From Halopseudomonas pelagia CL-AP6 (GTDB lineage Bacteria > Pseudomonadota > Gammaproteobacteria > Pseudomonadales > Pseudomonadaceae), in contig NZ_AROI01000035.1 of the NCBI RefSeq assembly GCF_000410875.1, positions 1-64,000 on the forward strand: a stretch of DNA of 64,000 nt. Reading direction: 5' to 3'. The translations under genes and the position numbers were made by a program. Shown here piece by piece: positions 18,848 to 28,140 of the stretch (its first letter is position 1; each line of letters begins with the position of its first letter). The notes under the pieces are model-generated. The model was not told where the DNA came from. It searched no databases and saw nothing but the letters and a program-made list of their open reading frames with translations.

Positions 18848-19024
18848 ATGTATATCTACCGCCTGGTTCTGCTGCTGGTCATTGGCATCTACCTGTTCTC
18901 CCCGGCCATCATGGACTGGTGGATTGAGCCACAGGGTGCCTGGTACCGGCCCTACGTTCTCTGGCTGATTCTGATCATCGCCGGTATCCTCCTGCAGAGC
19001 CCGAAAGATGCCGACGAGCTTTGA
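18848..19024 (+). CDS. cbrX: Small membrane protein CbrX upstream of cbrA
   Basis: Predicted 58-aa inner-membrane protein with two hydrophobic segments (residues ~3-20 and ~36-52) and a charged C-terminus ending KDADEL. Its stop lies 17 bases inside cbrA, in another frame, so translation of cbrA is probably coupled to it; a small cbrX frame with this arrangement is known upstream of cbrA in Pseudomonas. The ATG at 18848 is chosen by family resemblance; an ATG at 18830 would add six residues. The ribosome site is weak. Confidence 0.75.
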   Translation: MYIYRLVLLLVIGIYLFSPAIMDWWIEPQGAWYRPYVLWLILIIAGILLQSPKDADEL

Positions 19025-21959
19025 ATTAAGCCACCTGCTGCTGATCAGCATCCTCTATTTGATGACGCTGTTTGGCGTAGCCTGGGTAACTGAAAAAGGC
19101 CTGCTGCCGCGCGCATTGTTGCGCCATCCAGCGGTATACACCCTGTCACTGGGCGTCTATGCCAGCGCCTGGGCGTTCTACGGCACCGTCGGCCTGGCCT
19201 ATCAATACGGCTATGGTTTTCTTGCGTACTATCTGGGGATCTGCGGCGCCTTCCTGCTCGCGCCCGTGCTGCTCAGTCCCATTCTGCGCATTACCCGTAC
19301 CTACCAACTATCCTCGCTAGCCGACCTGTTTGCCTTCCGCTTTCGCAGCACCCTGGCCGGCACACTGACCACCGTCTTCATGCTGATTGGTGTGTTACCG
19401 CTATTGGCCCTGCAGATTCAAGCGGTAGCCGACTCGGTGCAGATTCTGACCCAGGAAACCGGACAGGACACCGTGGCACTGGGCTTTTGCGTACTGATCA
19501 CACTGTTCGCCATTCTGTTCGGCGCCCGGCACATTTCTACCCGGGAAAAGCACGAAGGCCTGGTGATTGCCATCGCCTTCGAGTCACTGGTCAAATTGAT
19601 CGCGATTGGCATGGTCGGGCTTTATGCACTCTATGTGGTGTTCGACGGCCCCCAAGGGCTGGAGTCCTGGCTGACCAACAATCAGCAGGCACTCACTACC
19701 CTGCATACGCCTCTGCAGGAAGGCCCTTGGCGCACGCTGCTGTTAGTGTTCTTTGCTGCCGCCATCGTCATGCCCCACATGTATCACATGGCCTTTACCG
19801 AGAATATCAATCCCCGCTCGATGGCGGTGGCCAGTTGGGGGTTGCCGTTGTTCCTGCTGCTGATCAGCCTGGCCGTGCCGCCGATTCTCTGGGCCGGCCT
19901 GCATTTGAACGTACCGACCAATCCGGAGTACTTCACCCTCGGCCTGGGTATGGCTTCGGGCGCCAACTGGCTGACGCTGGTCGCCTTTGTCGGCGGCCTG
20001 TCTGCCGCCAGCGGCCTGATCATTGTGGTCACCCTGGCGCTATCCGGCATGGTCCTTAACCATCTGGTACTGCCGGTCTACCAGCCCAGTGCCGACAACA
20101 ATATTTACCGCTGGCTGCTCTGGACTCGACGCACCCTGATCGCCACCATCATCATGGCCAGCTACGGCTTTTATCGGCTGCTCGGTGCCGAGCAGGACCT
20201 AGCCAACCTGGGTATTGCCTCCTTCGTCGCCACCGTGCAATTTCTGCCTGGCGCGCTCTCCGTACTGTACTGGCCGCAGGCCAATAGACGCGGCTTCATC
20301 GGCGGGCTTATTGCCGGGATGGCGGTGTGGACCATCACCCTGCTGCTGCCATTGATTACCGAGCTGACCGGCCTGCAGCTCTTTGGTCAGGCACTCAGTT
20401 TCAATGCCGATACCTGGCACCTGGCAGCCATTGCTTCGCTGGCGGCGAATATCTTCGTGTTTACCTCGGTATCGCTGTTCACGCAGCGCTCCATCGAGGA
20501 ACGCAGCGCCGCTGAAGCCTGTTCAGTGGACAACGTCAGCCGCCCGCAGCGCATGGAGCTACTGGCCAATTCACCCCAGGAGTTCGCCCAGCAACTGGCC
20601 AAGCCGCTCGGCAACAAAACTGCACAGCAAGAGGTCGAGCAGGCGCTGCGCGACCTACAACTACCCTTCGACGAACGCCGCCCCTATGCCCTGCGCCGCC
20701 TGCGCGACCGGCTTGAGGCCAACCTGTCCGGCCTGATGGGCCCAGCGGTAGCGCAGGACATTATCGAAACCTTCCTGCCCTTCAAGCTGGCACGCGAGGG
20801 TTATGTTACCGAGGACATTCATTTCATTGAGAACCGGCTTGAGGATTACCACTCCCGGCTCACCGGCCTGGCGGCGGAACTCGACGCGCTGCGCCGCTAC
20901 CACCGGCAGACACTGCAGGATCTGCCGATGGGCGTCTGCTCGCTGGCCAAGGACAATGAAATTCTGATGTGGAACCGCGCCATGCAAGCCCTCACCGGCA
21001 TCAGCGCCGAGGCGGTGGTTGGCTCGCGCCTGGGCAATCTGCCTGACCCATGGAACGAACTACTTGAGCGCTTTGTTGCCGATCAGTCCGCGCACCTGCA
21101 TAAACAAAAGCTCGTCAGCAACGGCCACACCCAATGGCTCAACCTGCACAAAGCCGCGATTGACGAGCCCGGCAACAATGCCTCCAGCGGCCTAGTGCTG
21201 CTGATTGAGGACCAGACTGAAACTCGCATGCTTGAGGACGAGCTGATGCACTCCGAACGGCTTGCCTCTATTGGTCGGCTGGCCGCAGGTGTGGCCCACG
21301 AAATCGGCAATCCGGTCACCGGCATAGCCTGCCTGGCGCAAAATCTGCGAGAGGAGTCTGACCAACCTGAAGCGCGGGAAATGGCTGAACAGGTGATCGA
21401 GCAAACCCACCGCATCTCACGCATCGTGCAGTCGTTGGTCAATTTCGCGCATGTCGGCAGCCGTCATAACAACGCCAACGACGAAGTCGACCTGGCCGCC
21501 TGCACCAATGAAGCGATCCACCTACTGTCGCTCAACCGACAAGGCCCGGAAGTGATTTATGTTAACCTGTGCCATCCAGACCATGTTGCCGCCGGTGACA
21601 ACCAACGGCTGGTACAGGTATTGATCAACCTGTTGGGTAATGCCCGCGACGCCAGTAGCAACGGCGATCGCATCACCGTATCGACCCAACAAAACGAACA
21701 TCAGGTCCTGCTGCTGGTAGAAGACCAAGGCAGTGGTATTGACAAAGCCATCATGGATCGATTGTTCGAGCCCTTCTTCACCACCAAGCAACCAGGGACA
21801 GGAACAGGGCTCGGTTTGGCACTGGTCTACTCGATTATCGAAGAGCACTATGGGCAGATCACCGTGGACAGTCCGGCAGATCTTACTCTCAAGCGCGGCA
21901 CTCGTTTTACCATTACATTGCCGCGCTACAGCGTTTTGAGCACCGGTGCGAGCGTCTGA
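19008..21959 (+). CDS. cbrA: Sensor histidine kinase CbrA with SLC5 transporter domain
   Basis: Membrane sensor of the CbrAB system that governs carbon/nitrogen balance and catabolite repression. The 983-aa protein has a sodium/solute symporter-like (SLC5) domain with about 13 membrane segments in residues ~1-500, then a linker, a PAS region (~640-740), a HisKA domain with phospho-acceptor His764 (GVAHEIGNP), and an ATPase domain with NLLGNARDAS, DQGSGI and GTGTGLGLA. SLC5 members transport solutes; histidine uptake is reported for CbrA. It overlaps cbrX by 17 bp and is followed by cbrB. Confidence 0.96.
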   Translation: MPTSFELSHLLLISILYLMTLFGVAWVTEKGLLPRALLRHPAVYTLSLGVYASAWAFYGTVGLAYQYGYGFLAYYLGICGAFLLAPVLLSPILRITRTYQLSSLADLFAFRFRSTLAGTLTTVFMLIGVLPLLALQIQAVADSVQILTQETGQDTVALGFCVLITLFAILFGARHISTREKHEGLVIAIAFESLVKLIAIGMVGLYALYVVFDGPQGLESWLTNNQQALTTLHTPLQEGPWRTLLLVFFAAAIVMPHMYHMAFTENINPRSMAVASWGLPLFLLLISLAVPPILWAGLHLNVPTNPEYFTLGLGMASGANWLTLVAFVGGLSAASGLIIVVTLALSGMVLNHLVLPVYQPSADNNIYRWLLWTRRTLIATIIMASYGFYRLLGAEQDLANLGIASFVATVQFLPGALSVLYWPQANRRGFIGGLIAGMAVWTITLLLPLITELTGLQLFGQALSFNADTWHLAAIASLAANIFVFTSVSLFTQRSIEERSAAEACSVDNVSRPQRMELLANSPQEFAQQLAKPLGNKTAQQEVEQALRDLQLPFDERRPYALRRLRDRLEANLSGLMGPAVAQDIIETFLPFKLAREGYVTEDIHFIENRLEDYHSRLTGLAAELDALRRYHRQTLQDLPMGVCSLAKDNEILMWNRAMQALTGISAEAVVGSRLGNLPDPWNELLERFVADQSAHLHKQKLVSNGHTQWLNLHKAAIDEPGNNASSGLVLLIEDQTETRMLEDELMHSERLASIGRLAAGVAHEIGNPVTGIACLAQNLREESDQPEAREMAEQVIEQTHRISRIVQSLVNFAHVGSRHNNANDEVDLAACTNEAIHLLSLNRQGPEVIYVNLCHPDHVAAGDNQRLVQVLINLLGNARDASSNGDRITVSTQQNEHQVLLLVEDQGSGIDKAIMDRLFEPFFTTKQPGTGTGLGLALVYSIIEEHYGQITVDSPADLTLKRGTRFTITLPRYSVLSTGASV

Positions 21960-21997
21960 CCTGAATAAGGCCGGACCGCCCACCGCATGAGGTTATT

Positions 21998-23437
21998 ATG
22001 TCGCATATTCTGGTTGTTGAAGACGAGACGATTATCCGCTCGGCCCTGCGCCGCCTGCTGGAACGTCACCAGTATCAGGTCAGCGAAGCCGGCTCGGTCG
22101 GCGAAGCGGTCGAGCGCTTCGACCTGAACAGCTTTGATCTGGTCGTCAGTGACTTACGTCTGCCCGGCGAGCCCGGCACCGAAATGATCCGCAAGGCCCC
22201 CAATACGCCAGTGTTGATCATGACCAGCTACGCCAGCCTACGCTCGGCTGTCGACTCCATGAAGCTCGGCGCAGTGGACTACATCGCCAAACCTTTTGAT
22301 CACGAAGAAATGCTCCAGGCCGTTGCCCGTATCATCAGCGACAGCCGTGCACGGCGCACCCAGGCCCCGAGTATCGGCGGACCTTCAGCCTCTGAGACCC
22401 CGGCAACAAAAGACACACCCCAGGTAGCTACCGGCAGTGGCCATTCCATGGGAATCATCGGCACCTGCGCGCCGATGCAGACGCTGTTCAAACGGATCAA
22501 TAAAGTTGCACCCACTGACTCCACTGTACTCATTCAAGGCGAATCCGGGACCGGCAAAGAGCTGGTAGCCCGAGCGCTGCACGAAAATTCCAGGCGCGCC
22601 AGTGCGCCAATGATTTCGGTCAACTGCGCAGCCATCCCTGAAACCCTGATTGAGTCCGAACTGTTCGGCCATGAAAAGGGCGCGTTCACTGGCGCTACCG
22701 CCGGCCGCACCGGACTGGTTGAGGCCGCTGACGGCGGCACGCTGTTTCTCGACGAGATCGGCGAGCTGCCGCTGGAAGCACAAGCACGCCTGCTGCGGGT
22801 ATTGCAGGAAGGCGAAATTCGCCGCGTTGGCTCAGTACAATCACACAAGGTCAATGTGCGCCTGGTCGCGGCCACCCATAGAGATCTTAAAACCCTCGCA
22901 CGCCAAGGTCTGTTTCGCGAAGACTTGTTCTACCGCTTGAACGTGATCGAATTACGCCTGCCACCGCTGCGTGAACGCGGTGAGGACGTCATGCTGATTG
23001 CCCAGGCGCTGCTGACGCGCGCGGGCAGCAAAATGCATCAGCAGGGCATGCACTTCACCCAGGATGCAATGAATGCAATCCGCCTGCATACCTGGCCGGG
23101 CAACGTGCGCGAGCTGGAAAATGCCGTGGAGCGGGCAGCCATTCTGTGCGATGAAGACGCCATTACACCCGATCTACTGGGGATCGAACTCGACCTTGAG
23201 CATGAGCGCGCGTCCCAGGCTGCCAATGCCCTGGAAACCATGCAGCACGGCGACAGCCTGAGCAACGAACCCACCGAGGACCTGTCGCTGGAGGATTACT
23301 TTCAGCATTTCGTTCTTGAGCACCAGGAGCACATGACCGAAACGGAACTGGCCAACAAGCTCGGGATCAGCCGTAAATGCCTCTGGGAACGGCGCCAGCG
23401 CCTAGGTATTCCGCGTAAGAAGACCGCCAATTCCTGA
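21998..23437 (+). CDS. cbrB: Sigma-54 dependent response regulator CbrB
   Basis: Partner of CbrA; activates sigma-54 promoters, notably that of crcZ. The 479-aa protein has a receiver domain with phospho-acceptor Asp52 (VVSDLRLPG), an AAA+ domain with Walker A GESGTGKE, the sigma-54 contact loop GAFTGA and Walker B GGTLFLDEIGELP, then a C-terminal Fis-type helix-turn-helix (ELANKLGISRKCLWERRQRLG). It starts 38 bp after cbrA. A cluster of putative binding sites lies immediately downstream (23497-23580). Confidence 0.96.
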   Translation: MSHILVVEDETIIRSALRRLLERHQYQVSEAGSVGEAVERFDLNSFDLVVSDLRLPGEPGTEMIRKAPNTPVLIMTSYASLRSAVDSMKLGAVDYIAKPFDHEEMLQAVARIISDSRARRTQAPSIGGPSASETPATKDTPQVATGSGHSMGIIGTCAPMQTLFKRINKVAPTDSTVLIQGESGTGKELVARALHENSRRASAPMISVNCAAIPETLIESELFGHEKGAFTGATAGRTGLVEAADGGTLFLDEIGELPLEAQARLLRVLQEGEIRRVGSVQSHKVNVRLVAATHRDLKTLARQGLFREDLFYRLNVIELRLPPLRERGEDVMLIAQALLTRAGSKMHQQGMHFTQDAMNAIRLHTWPGNVRELENAVERAAILCDEDAITPDLLGIELDLEHERASQAANALETMQHGDSLSNEPTEDLSLEDYFQHFVLEHQEHMTETELANKLGISRKCLWERRQRLGIPRKKTANS

Positions 23438-23496
23438 TGCCGCACAGCGGCATCAAAACCGCATGCCAGACGCTACGCGATTCAAAAAGACAAAAG

Positions 23497-23580
23497 TGTT
23501 ACCTGTTACCCCCAGCCGCTTCACCTCAACTGTTACCCCCGCCACCTGACCCGTAACACTTCATCGGGTTGATAGGTAAC
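23497..23580 (+). promoter_or_regulatory. Putative CbrB upstream activating sites for crcZ
   Basis: Three TGTTAC half-sites (23497-23502, 23504-23509, 23531-23536) and two opposing GTAAC half-sites (23553-23558 as GTAACA, 23576-23580) lie 75-155 bp upstream of the sigma-54 promoter, a normal position for an enhancer. The pair 23531/23558 forms TGTTAC-N16-GTAACA. CbrB is the likely binder; this is inferred from location and the half-site type. Confidence 0.7.
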
Positions 23581-23653
23581 GAATCCCGCCAAGCGCGACG
23601 AGACAAAAAACACATAAAATCATAAGTAATTGTTTTAAAACGAATTTTCAAAG

Positions 23654-23669
23654 TTGGCACAGCAAATGC
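23654..23669 (+). promoter_or_regulatory. Sigma-54 promoter of crcZ
   Basis: TTGGCAC (-24) and TGC (-12) with GG at 23656-23657 and GC at 23668-23669, separated by exactly ten bases. This is the standard sigma-54 layout, and the site points at the A-rich sRNA region. Confidence 0.85.
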
Positions 23670-23680
23670 TTTATATCTGG

Positions 23681-24046
23681 CATAACAACAATAAAAACCA
23701 AGCAACCATAATAAAAATAAAATCTGACTACACACACAATAAAAATAAAACGTGCGAGTCGTAGCAAACTGATTCTTTTGGAGAATGTGTCTCCACTCTG
23801 CGAACAGGATGTTCGATTGGACAGAGAAGAATAAAAGTTGCCTGAGCAACCCGACAGTCCAATGCCAATGATAGGCCTGAGTAGGATAATAAGCTTCCAA
23901 AGCAATCCGTTTGTTTTTGGATAACCCGGGATGGGTCGATCACAGGGCGACACTGTCGCCTCTGCCAAACAAAAACAAATGCTCTTGATAATAATAAAAA
24001 TAATAAAACCATTAGGGGGAGTGGCCTACTCCCCCTGAGCTTTATT
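23681..24046 (+). ncRNA. crcZ: Crc/Hfq-sequestering small RNA CrcZ
   Basis: Relieves carbon catabolite repression by titrating Hfq (with Crc) through repeated CA-rich motifs. The region is A-rich and has at least five candidate AANAAN-type tracts: 23684-23697, 23708-23722, 23735-23750, 23967-23980 and 23987-24008. It lies between cbrB and pcnB, as in other pseudomonads, and follows a sigma-54 promoter and CbrB-type sites. It ends at a 9-bp GC-rich hairpin (24014-24036). The predicted length of about 365 nt is a little shorter than the ~400 nt of P. aeruginosa. Ends are inferred, not measured. Confidence 0.88.
24014..24046 (+). terminator. crcZ terminator
   Basis: Perfect 9-bp stem (24014-24022 with 24028-24036) and five-base loop, followed by a T-containing but interrupted tail (GAGCTTTATTTC). 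From here to pcnB at 24281 I see no further feature. Confidence 0.7.
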
Positions 24047-24280
24047 TCTCCGTCTATTTGCCCCTCCGAACACCCCTCTACAACACTGATATCCGCTTAT
24101 AATTCAATTTTTGCCTCAATCAGGCTAGAATGCCGTTCATTCAAGTCAGGCAATCGGCTGCCATAGGCAGAGACGCTGCATCCAGCGATATGCTCTTCAG
24201 TGATTTTTCCCTGACATTAATGCTATTTTTTCAGCGCAACGAACCTGCGACTGAAATAAGCCGGTGGAAAGCCTGACCCT

Positions 24281-25663
24281 ATGATTCGCAAGCTGTTGAA
24301 AAAACTCCCTACCCCCTTTGGCCGTGCGGCCCACAGGCGTACTACGCCTTCGGTCATTCCCGCCAGTCAACATACTCTGCGCCGAGAGCGCATGAGCAAG
24401 AACGCGGTGAACGTGGTCGAGCGGCTGCAGCAAGCAGGCTATCAGGCTTTCGTTGTCGGCGGCTGCGTACGCGACTCGCTGCTGGATATGACCCCAAAGG
24501 ACTTTGACGTGGCCACCAGCGCAACGCCGGAGCAGGTGCGCGCAACCTTTCGCAATGCGCGACTGATCGGCCGGCGTTTCAAGCTGGTTCACGTGCATTT
24601 CGGACGCGAAATCATCGAGGTCGCCACCTTCCGTGCCAGCCATGCCGATGATGCCGAAACCGGCCTGGCTCAAGGGGATGAAAAATCCCGCCAAAGCGAG
24701 TCCGGCCGTTTATTGCGTGACAATGTATACGGTAGCTTTGAAGACGATGCCCAGCGCCGCGACTTCACCATCAATGCCCTGTACTACGACGTCAGCAGTG
24801 GGCATATCCATGACTATGCCAACGGCATGCATGATATCCGTGAGCGCCAGGTGCGGCTGATAGGCGATCCACAGCAGCGCTACCAGGAAGACCCTGTGCG
24901 CATGCTGCGCGCAGTGCGCTTTGCCGCCAAACTGGATTTCGAGATCGAGCCACATTCCGCCGCACCGATTCCTGACATGGCCGATTTGCTCTTCGATATC
25001 CCGCCAGCGCGCTTGTTCGATGAGTCTCTGAAGCTGTTAATGAGCGGTCAGGGCGTAAAAACCTTCGACCTGCTGCACTACTACTATCTATTCGAACCGC
25101 TGTTTCCGGACACCGAAGAAGCCATCGAACAGAACCCCGACTACAGTCTGGCACTGATTCGCCAGGCGCTGGCCAATACCGATGAGCGTATCCGCGAAGG
25201 CCGTCCGGTCACCCCGGCGTTTCTGTTTGCCGCACTGTTGTGGCCTGCACTGGGCCCGCGCATCAAGGCGCTGGAAGATCAGGGCGTGCCGACTATCCCT
25301 GCCCAGCAGCAGGCGGCCCAGGACCTGATCACCGAACAGTGCCAGCATATCGCAATCCCCAAGCGCTTCAGCGTACCGCTGCGCGAGATCTGGGATATGC
25401 AGCCAAGGCTTGAACGACGTAGCGGCCGACGTGCCGATTTGCTGCTGGAGCACCCACGCTTCCGGGCCGCCTACGACTTTCTCTTGCTACGTGAAAGCGC
25501 AGGCGAAGAGACTGACGGCCTGGGCCAGTGGTGGACACGTTATCAGGATGTCGGCGACGACCAGCGGCGCAAGATGATTGCCGAACTGGGTGACAAGGCC
25601 TCCGGCCCCAAACGCTCGCGCAACAAGCGCAAGCGCAAACCCAGGACTGCCGCAGACTCATGA
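24281..25663 (+). CDS. pcnB: Poly(A) polymerase I
   Basis: Adds poly(A) tails to RNA 3' ends, promoting decay of some RNAs. The 460-aa protein has the nucleotidyltransferase head with VVGGCVRDSLL and the catalytic pair in DFDVAT (residues ~60-85), a second acidic site in RRDFTINALYYD, the RNA-binding RMLRAVRFAAKLDF segment, and a Lys/Arg-rich tail (KRSRNKRKRKPR) typical of bacterial PcnB. No strong ribosome site precedes the ATG, but MIRKLLKKLP matches the family start. It begins an operon with folK overlapping by four bases. Confidence 0.95.
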   Translation: MIRKLLKKLPTPFGRAAHRRTTPSVIPASQHTLRRERMSKNAVNVVERLQQAGYQAFVVGGCVRDSLLDMTPKDFDVATSATPEQVRATFRNARLIGRRFKLVHVHFGREIIEVATFRASHADDAETGLAQGDEKSRQSESGRLLRDNVYGSFEDDAQRRDFTINALYYDVSSGHIHDYANGMHDIRERQVRLIGDPQQRYQEDPVRMLRAVRFAAKLDFEIEPHSAAPIPDMADLLFDIPPARLFDESLKLLMSGQGVKTFDLLHYYYLFEPLFPDTEEAIEQNPDYSLALIRQALANTDERIREGRPVTPAFLFAALLWPALGPRIKALEDQGVPTIPAQQQAAQDLITEQCQHIAIPKRFSVPLREIWDMQPRLERRSGRRADLLLEHPRFRAAYDFLLLRESAGEETDGLGQWWTRYQDVGDDQRRKMIAELGDKASGPKRSRNKRKRKPRTAADS

Positions 25664-26163
25664 GCGTACGATGCTACATCGGACTGGGCAGCAATCAAGC
25701 TGACCCAGCCGATCAGCTCAAGCGCGCCTGCACCGCTCTCGCTGCGTTACCGCAGACCCAGTTGGTTGCCTGCTCGAGATTGTATTGCAGCGCACCCATG
25801 GGCCCGCAAGATCAGCCGCCCTACATCAACGCAGTGGCCTTGCTGAACACCCAGCTTCCAGCGCTGGCACTGCTCGATGCGCTGCAGGATATCGAGCTGA
25901 ACCAGGGCCGGCAGCGCAAGGCCGAACGCTGGGGGCCGCGTACGCTGGATCTGGACATACTGCTGTACGGTGACCAGCATATTCACCATGATCGGCTTGA
26001 AGTGCCGCACTACCATATGCATGCGCGGGCCTTCGTGCTCTATCCGCTGGCAGAGCTTGATCCTGAACTGATCCTGCCTGACGGCACCGCACTGCAGGCG
26101 TGGCTGGAAAAATGCCCGGCAGAAGGGTTAACGCCCCTTGCCGACCAGCCCGCACAAGGGTAA
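25660..26163 (+). CDS. folK: 6-hydroxymethyl-7,8-dihydropterin pyrophosphokinase
   Basis: Folate synthesis enzyme that transfers pyrophosphate from ATP to 6-hydroxymethyl-dihydropterin. The protein (167 aa) has the HPPK start YIGLGSNQADP, the NAVALL motif, and the signature RKAERWGPRTLDLDILLYG containing the Mg-binding Asp pair (DLD). It overlaps pcnB at ATGA and leads into panB after 151 bp, giving the common pcnB-folK-panB-panC cluster. Confidence 0.96.
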   Translation: MSVRCYIGLGSNQADPADQLKRACTALAALPQTQLVACSRLYCSAPMGPQDQPPYINAVALLNTQLPALALLDALQDIELNQGRQRKAERWGPRTLDLDILLYGDQHIHHDRLEVPHYHMHARAFVLYPLAELDPELILPDGTALQAWLEKCPAEGLTPLADQPAQG

Positions 26164-26314
26164 AAGATGACTCGCAATCGTACACACAGGCTTCAAGGCT
26201 ATACTCACTTCCAGGTGGATGGAGCCTTGAGTCTTAAAGGTCCGTGCTGTGACACAATCCAGCCGGAGCCCCAATACACGACGCCTCGAAGAGGCCGCAC
26301 CAGTGGAATCTGCC

Positions 26315-27109
26315 ATGTCTGATGTAACCCTGACAACGCTGAACAAGCTCAAGCAGAGCGGCGAAAAGATCACCTGTCTGACGTCCTATGACGCCACCTT
26401 TACCAAGCTGATCAATGAAGCGGGCGTAGAGCTCATCCTGGTCGGTGATTCGCTGGGCATGGTTCTCCAGGGTCACGACAGCACGCTGCCTGTGACTGTC
26501 GACGACATGGCCTACCATACCCGTGCGGTCAAGCGCGGCAATAGCGGCGCGTTTATTATGGCCGACCTGCCCTTCATGTCCTACGCCACGGTGGAGCAGG
26601 CCCTGCGCAGCAGCGCAGTGCTGATGCAGGCCGGTGCTCACATGGTCAAGCTAGAGGGCGCAGGCTGGCTAGCGGACACCATTCGGGCGCTGGCCAACAA
26701 CGGCGTGCCGGTCTGCGCTCACATGGGCTTGACCCCGCAGGCGGTCAACCTGCTTGGTGGCTACAAGGTACAGGGCCGGCTCGACGCCCAGGCCCAGGCC
26801 ATGCTTGAGGATGCCCAGGCCCTGCAAGCTGCAGGAGCCAGCATGCTGCTGCTTGAATGTGTGCCCAGCACCCTGGCCAACGCCATCACACAGGCCGTAT
26901 CAGTACCGGTGATCGGCATTGGCGCCGGCAGTGGCACCGATGGCCAGGTACTGGTTGTGCATGACATGCTCGGCCTGACCCGCGGCCACCGCCAGCCACG
27001 CTTTGTTAAAAACTTTATGCTCGATCAACAAGACGTACCGGCGGCTTTGCGCGCCTACGTCGATGCGGTCAAGCGCGTGGAGTTCCCTGCAGCCGAAAAC
27101 GAGTTCTGA
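26315..27109 (+). CDS. panB: 3-methyl-2-oxobutanoate hydroxymethyltransferase
   Basis: First step of pantothenate synthesis: transfers a hydroxymethyl group from methylene-tetrahydrofolate to 2-oxoisovalerate, which comes from the ilv pathway also present in this window. The start [13 protein letters not shown] gives 264 aa, the usual size; an in-frame GTG 22 codons upstream would add a non-conserved extension. Motifs: [15 protein letters not shown] with a Mg-binding Asp, KLEGAG, GHMGLTPQ (here AHMGLTPQ) and [15 protein letters not shown]. panC follows four bases after the stop. Confidence 0.95.
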   Translation: MSDVTLTTLNKLKQSGEKITCLTSYDATFTKLINEAGVELILVGDSLGMVLQGHDSTLPVTVDDMAYHTRAVKRGNSGAFIMADLPFMSYATVEQALRSSAVLMQAGAHMVKLEGAGWLADTIRALANNGVPVCAHMGLTPQAVNLLGGYKVQGRLDAQAQAMLEDAQALQAAGASMLLLECVPSTLANAITQAVSVPVIGIGAGSGTDGQVLVVHDMLGLTRGHRQPRFVKNFMLDQQDVPAALRAYVDAVKRVEFPAAENEF

Positions 27110-27113
27110 GCAC

Positions 27114-27965
27114 ATGAACACTCTGCACAGCATTGCTCAACTGCGCGCGGCCCTGAGCCGGGCCCGCCAGGACGGCAAGCGCATTGGCCTGGTGCCCACT
27201 ATGGGCAACCTGCATGCCGGCCATATCGCCCTGGTGGAAAAGGCCCGGCAACGCACCGACTTCGTCGTAGTCAGCATCTTCGTCAACCCGCTGCAATTCG
27301 CTGCCGGAGAAGATCTGGATAGCTACCCACGCACATTGGAAGCCGATCAACGCAAACTGCTGGACGCTGGCGCGCATCTGGTCTTCGCGCCGAACGTAAA
27401 TGAAATGTACCCGCACGGGATGCAGGGGCACACCCGCATCAGCGTCCCGGTGGTCTCCGAAGGCTTGTGCGGCGCCAGTCGTCCTGGGCATTTCGAGGGC
27501 GTCGCCACGGTCGTCAGCAAGTTGCTGAATATCGTTCAGCCTGATCTAGCGGTGTTCGGCCAAAAGGACTTTCAGCAATTGGCCGTGATCCGCAAGATGG
27601 CTCAGGATCTGTGTCTGCCCGTGCAGATCATGGGCGAGCCTACCGTCCGCGCCGAAGACGGGCTGGCATTGTCGTCACGCAATGGCTATCTGAGCGAGGC
27701 AGAGCGGCAGACAGCCCCGGTACTCTACAAAACCCTGCAATCCATCGCCAGTGAGATCCAAAGCGGGCAGCGCGACTATGCGGCGCTCATCGAACGAGCG
27801 CGCCAACAGCTGGAAATAGCCGGACTGCGCGCAGACTATCTGGACCTGCGTGACGCCACCAGCCTCCACCCGGTAACCGCCAACACCACCGATATGGTGG
27901 TACTGGCCGCCGCCTACTTGGGCAAAACCCGCCTGATCGACAACCTGCATTTCGTCATCAACTGA
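27114..27965 (+). CDS. panC: Pantothenate synthetase
   Basis: Joins pantoate and beta-alanine with ATP to form pantothenate. The protein (283 aa) has the HIGH-type motif [10 protein letters not shown] at residues ~26-35, VFGQKDFQQ, and the KMSKS-like LSSRNGYLS. It is tightly linked to panB. In P. aeruginosa panD (aspartate decarboxylase, source of beta-alanine) and pgi follow; here the next gene is acs, so panD is elsewhere or absent. Confidence 0.96.
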   Translation: MNTLHSIAQLRAALSRARQDGKRIGLVPTMGNLHAGHIALVEKARQRTDFVVVSIFVNPLQFAAGEDLDSYPRTLEADQRKLLDAGAHLVFAPNVNEMYPHGMQGHTRISVPVVSEGLCGASRPGHFEGVATVVSKLLNIVQPDLAVFGQKDFQQLAVIRKMAQDLCLPVQIMGEPTVRAEDGLALSSRNGYLSEAERQTAPVLYKTLQSIASEIQSGQRDYAALIERARQQLEIAGLRADYLDLRDATSLHPVTANTTDMVVLAAAYLGKTRLIDNLHFVIN

Positions 27966-27999
27966 TCCCCTGCCCCATCCCAGCGCACTTACTCTGCAA

Positions 28000-28022
28000 C
28001 CGGACGTCATCAAAACGTCCGG
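28000..28022 (+). terminator. Hairpin after panC
   Basis: Perfect 8-bp GC-rich stem (28000-28007 with 28015-28022) and a 7-base loop, 35 bp after the panC stop. There is no T-tract, so termination by this hairpin alone is doubtful. Confidence 0.4.
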
Positions 28023-28115
28023 CTGACGGGCCCTGCGCCGCTATCAGACCAAAGAAGGATTGAATTGCCCGGCGTATTGATCGACGCTTGGTGCAGACAC
28101 ATTCAGGCCATGCCG

Positions 28116-28131
28116 AACAAAAACAAGAGGA
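28116..28131 (+). promoter_or_regulatory. CA-rich Hfq/Crc-type motif at the acs ribosome site
   Basis: AACAAAAACAAGAGGA runs straight into the AGAGGA ribosome site, nine bases before the acs ATG. Such AANAAN tracts at translation starts are the known mark of Crc/Hfq-repressed mRNAs in Pseudomonas. Confidence 0.65.
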
Positions 28132-28140
28132 CCCTTAGCC

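Noticed and set aside
23526-23900. Open frames antisense to crcZ (up to 124 codons)
   Set aside because: They arise from the A-rich sRNA read backwards (many Phe/Leu/Tyr codons) and have no ribosome site.
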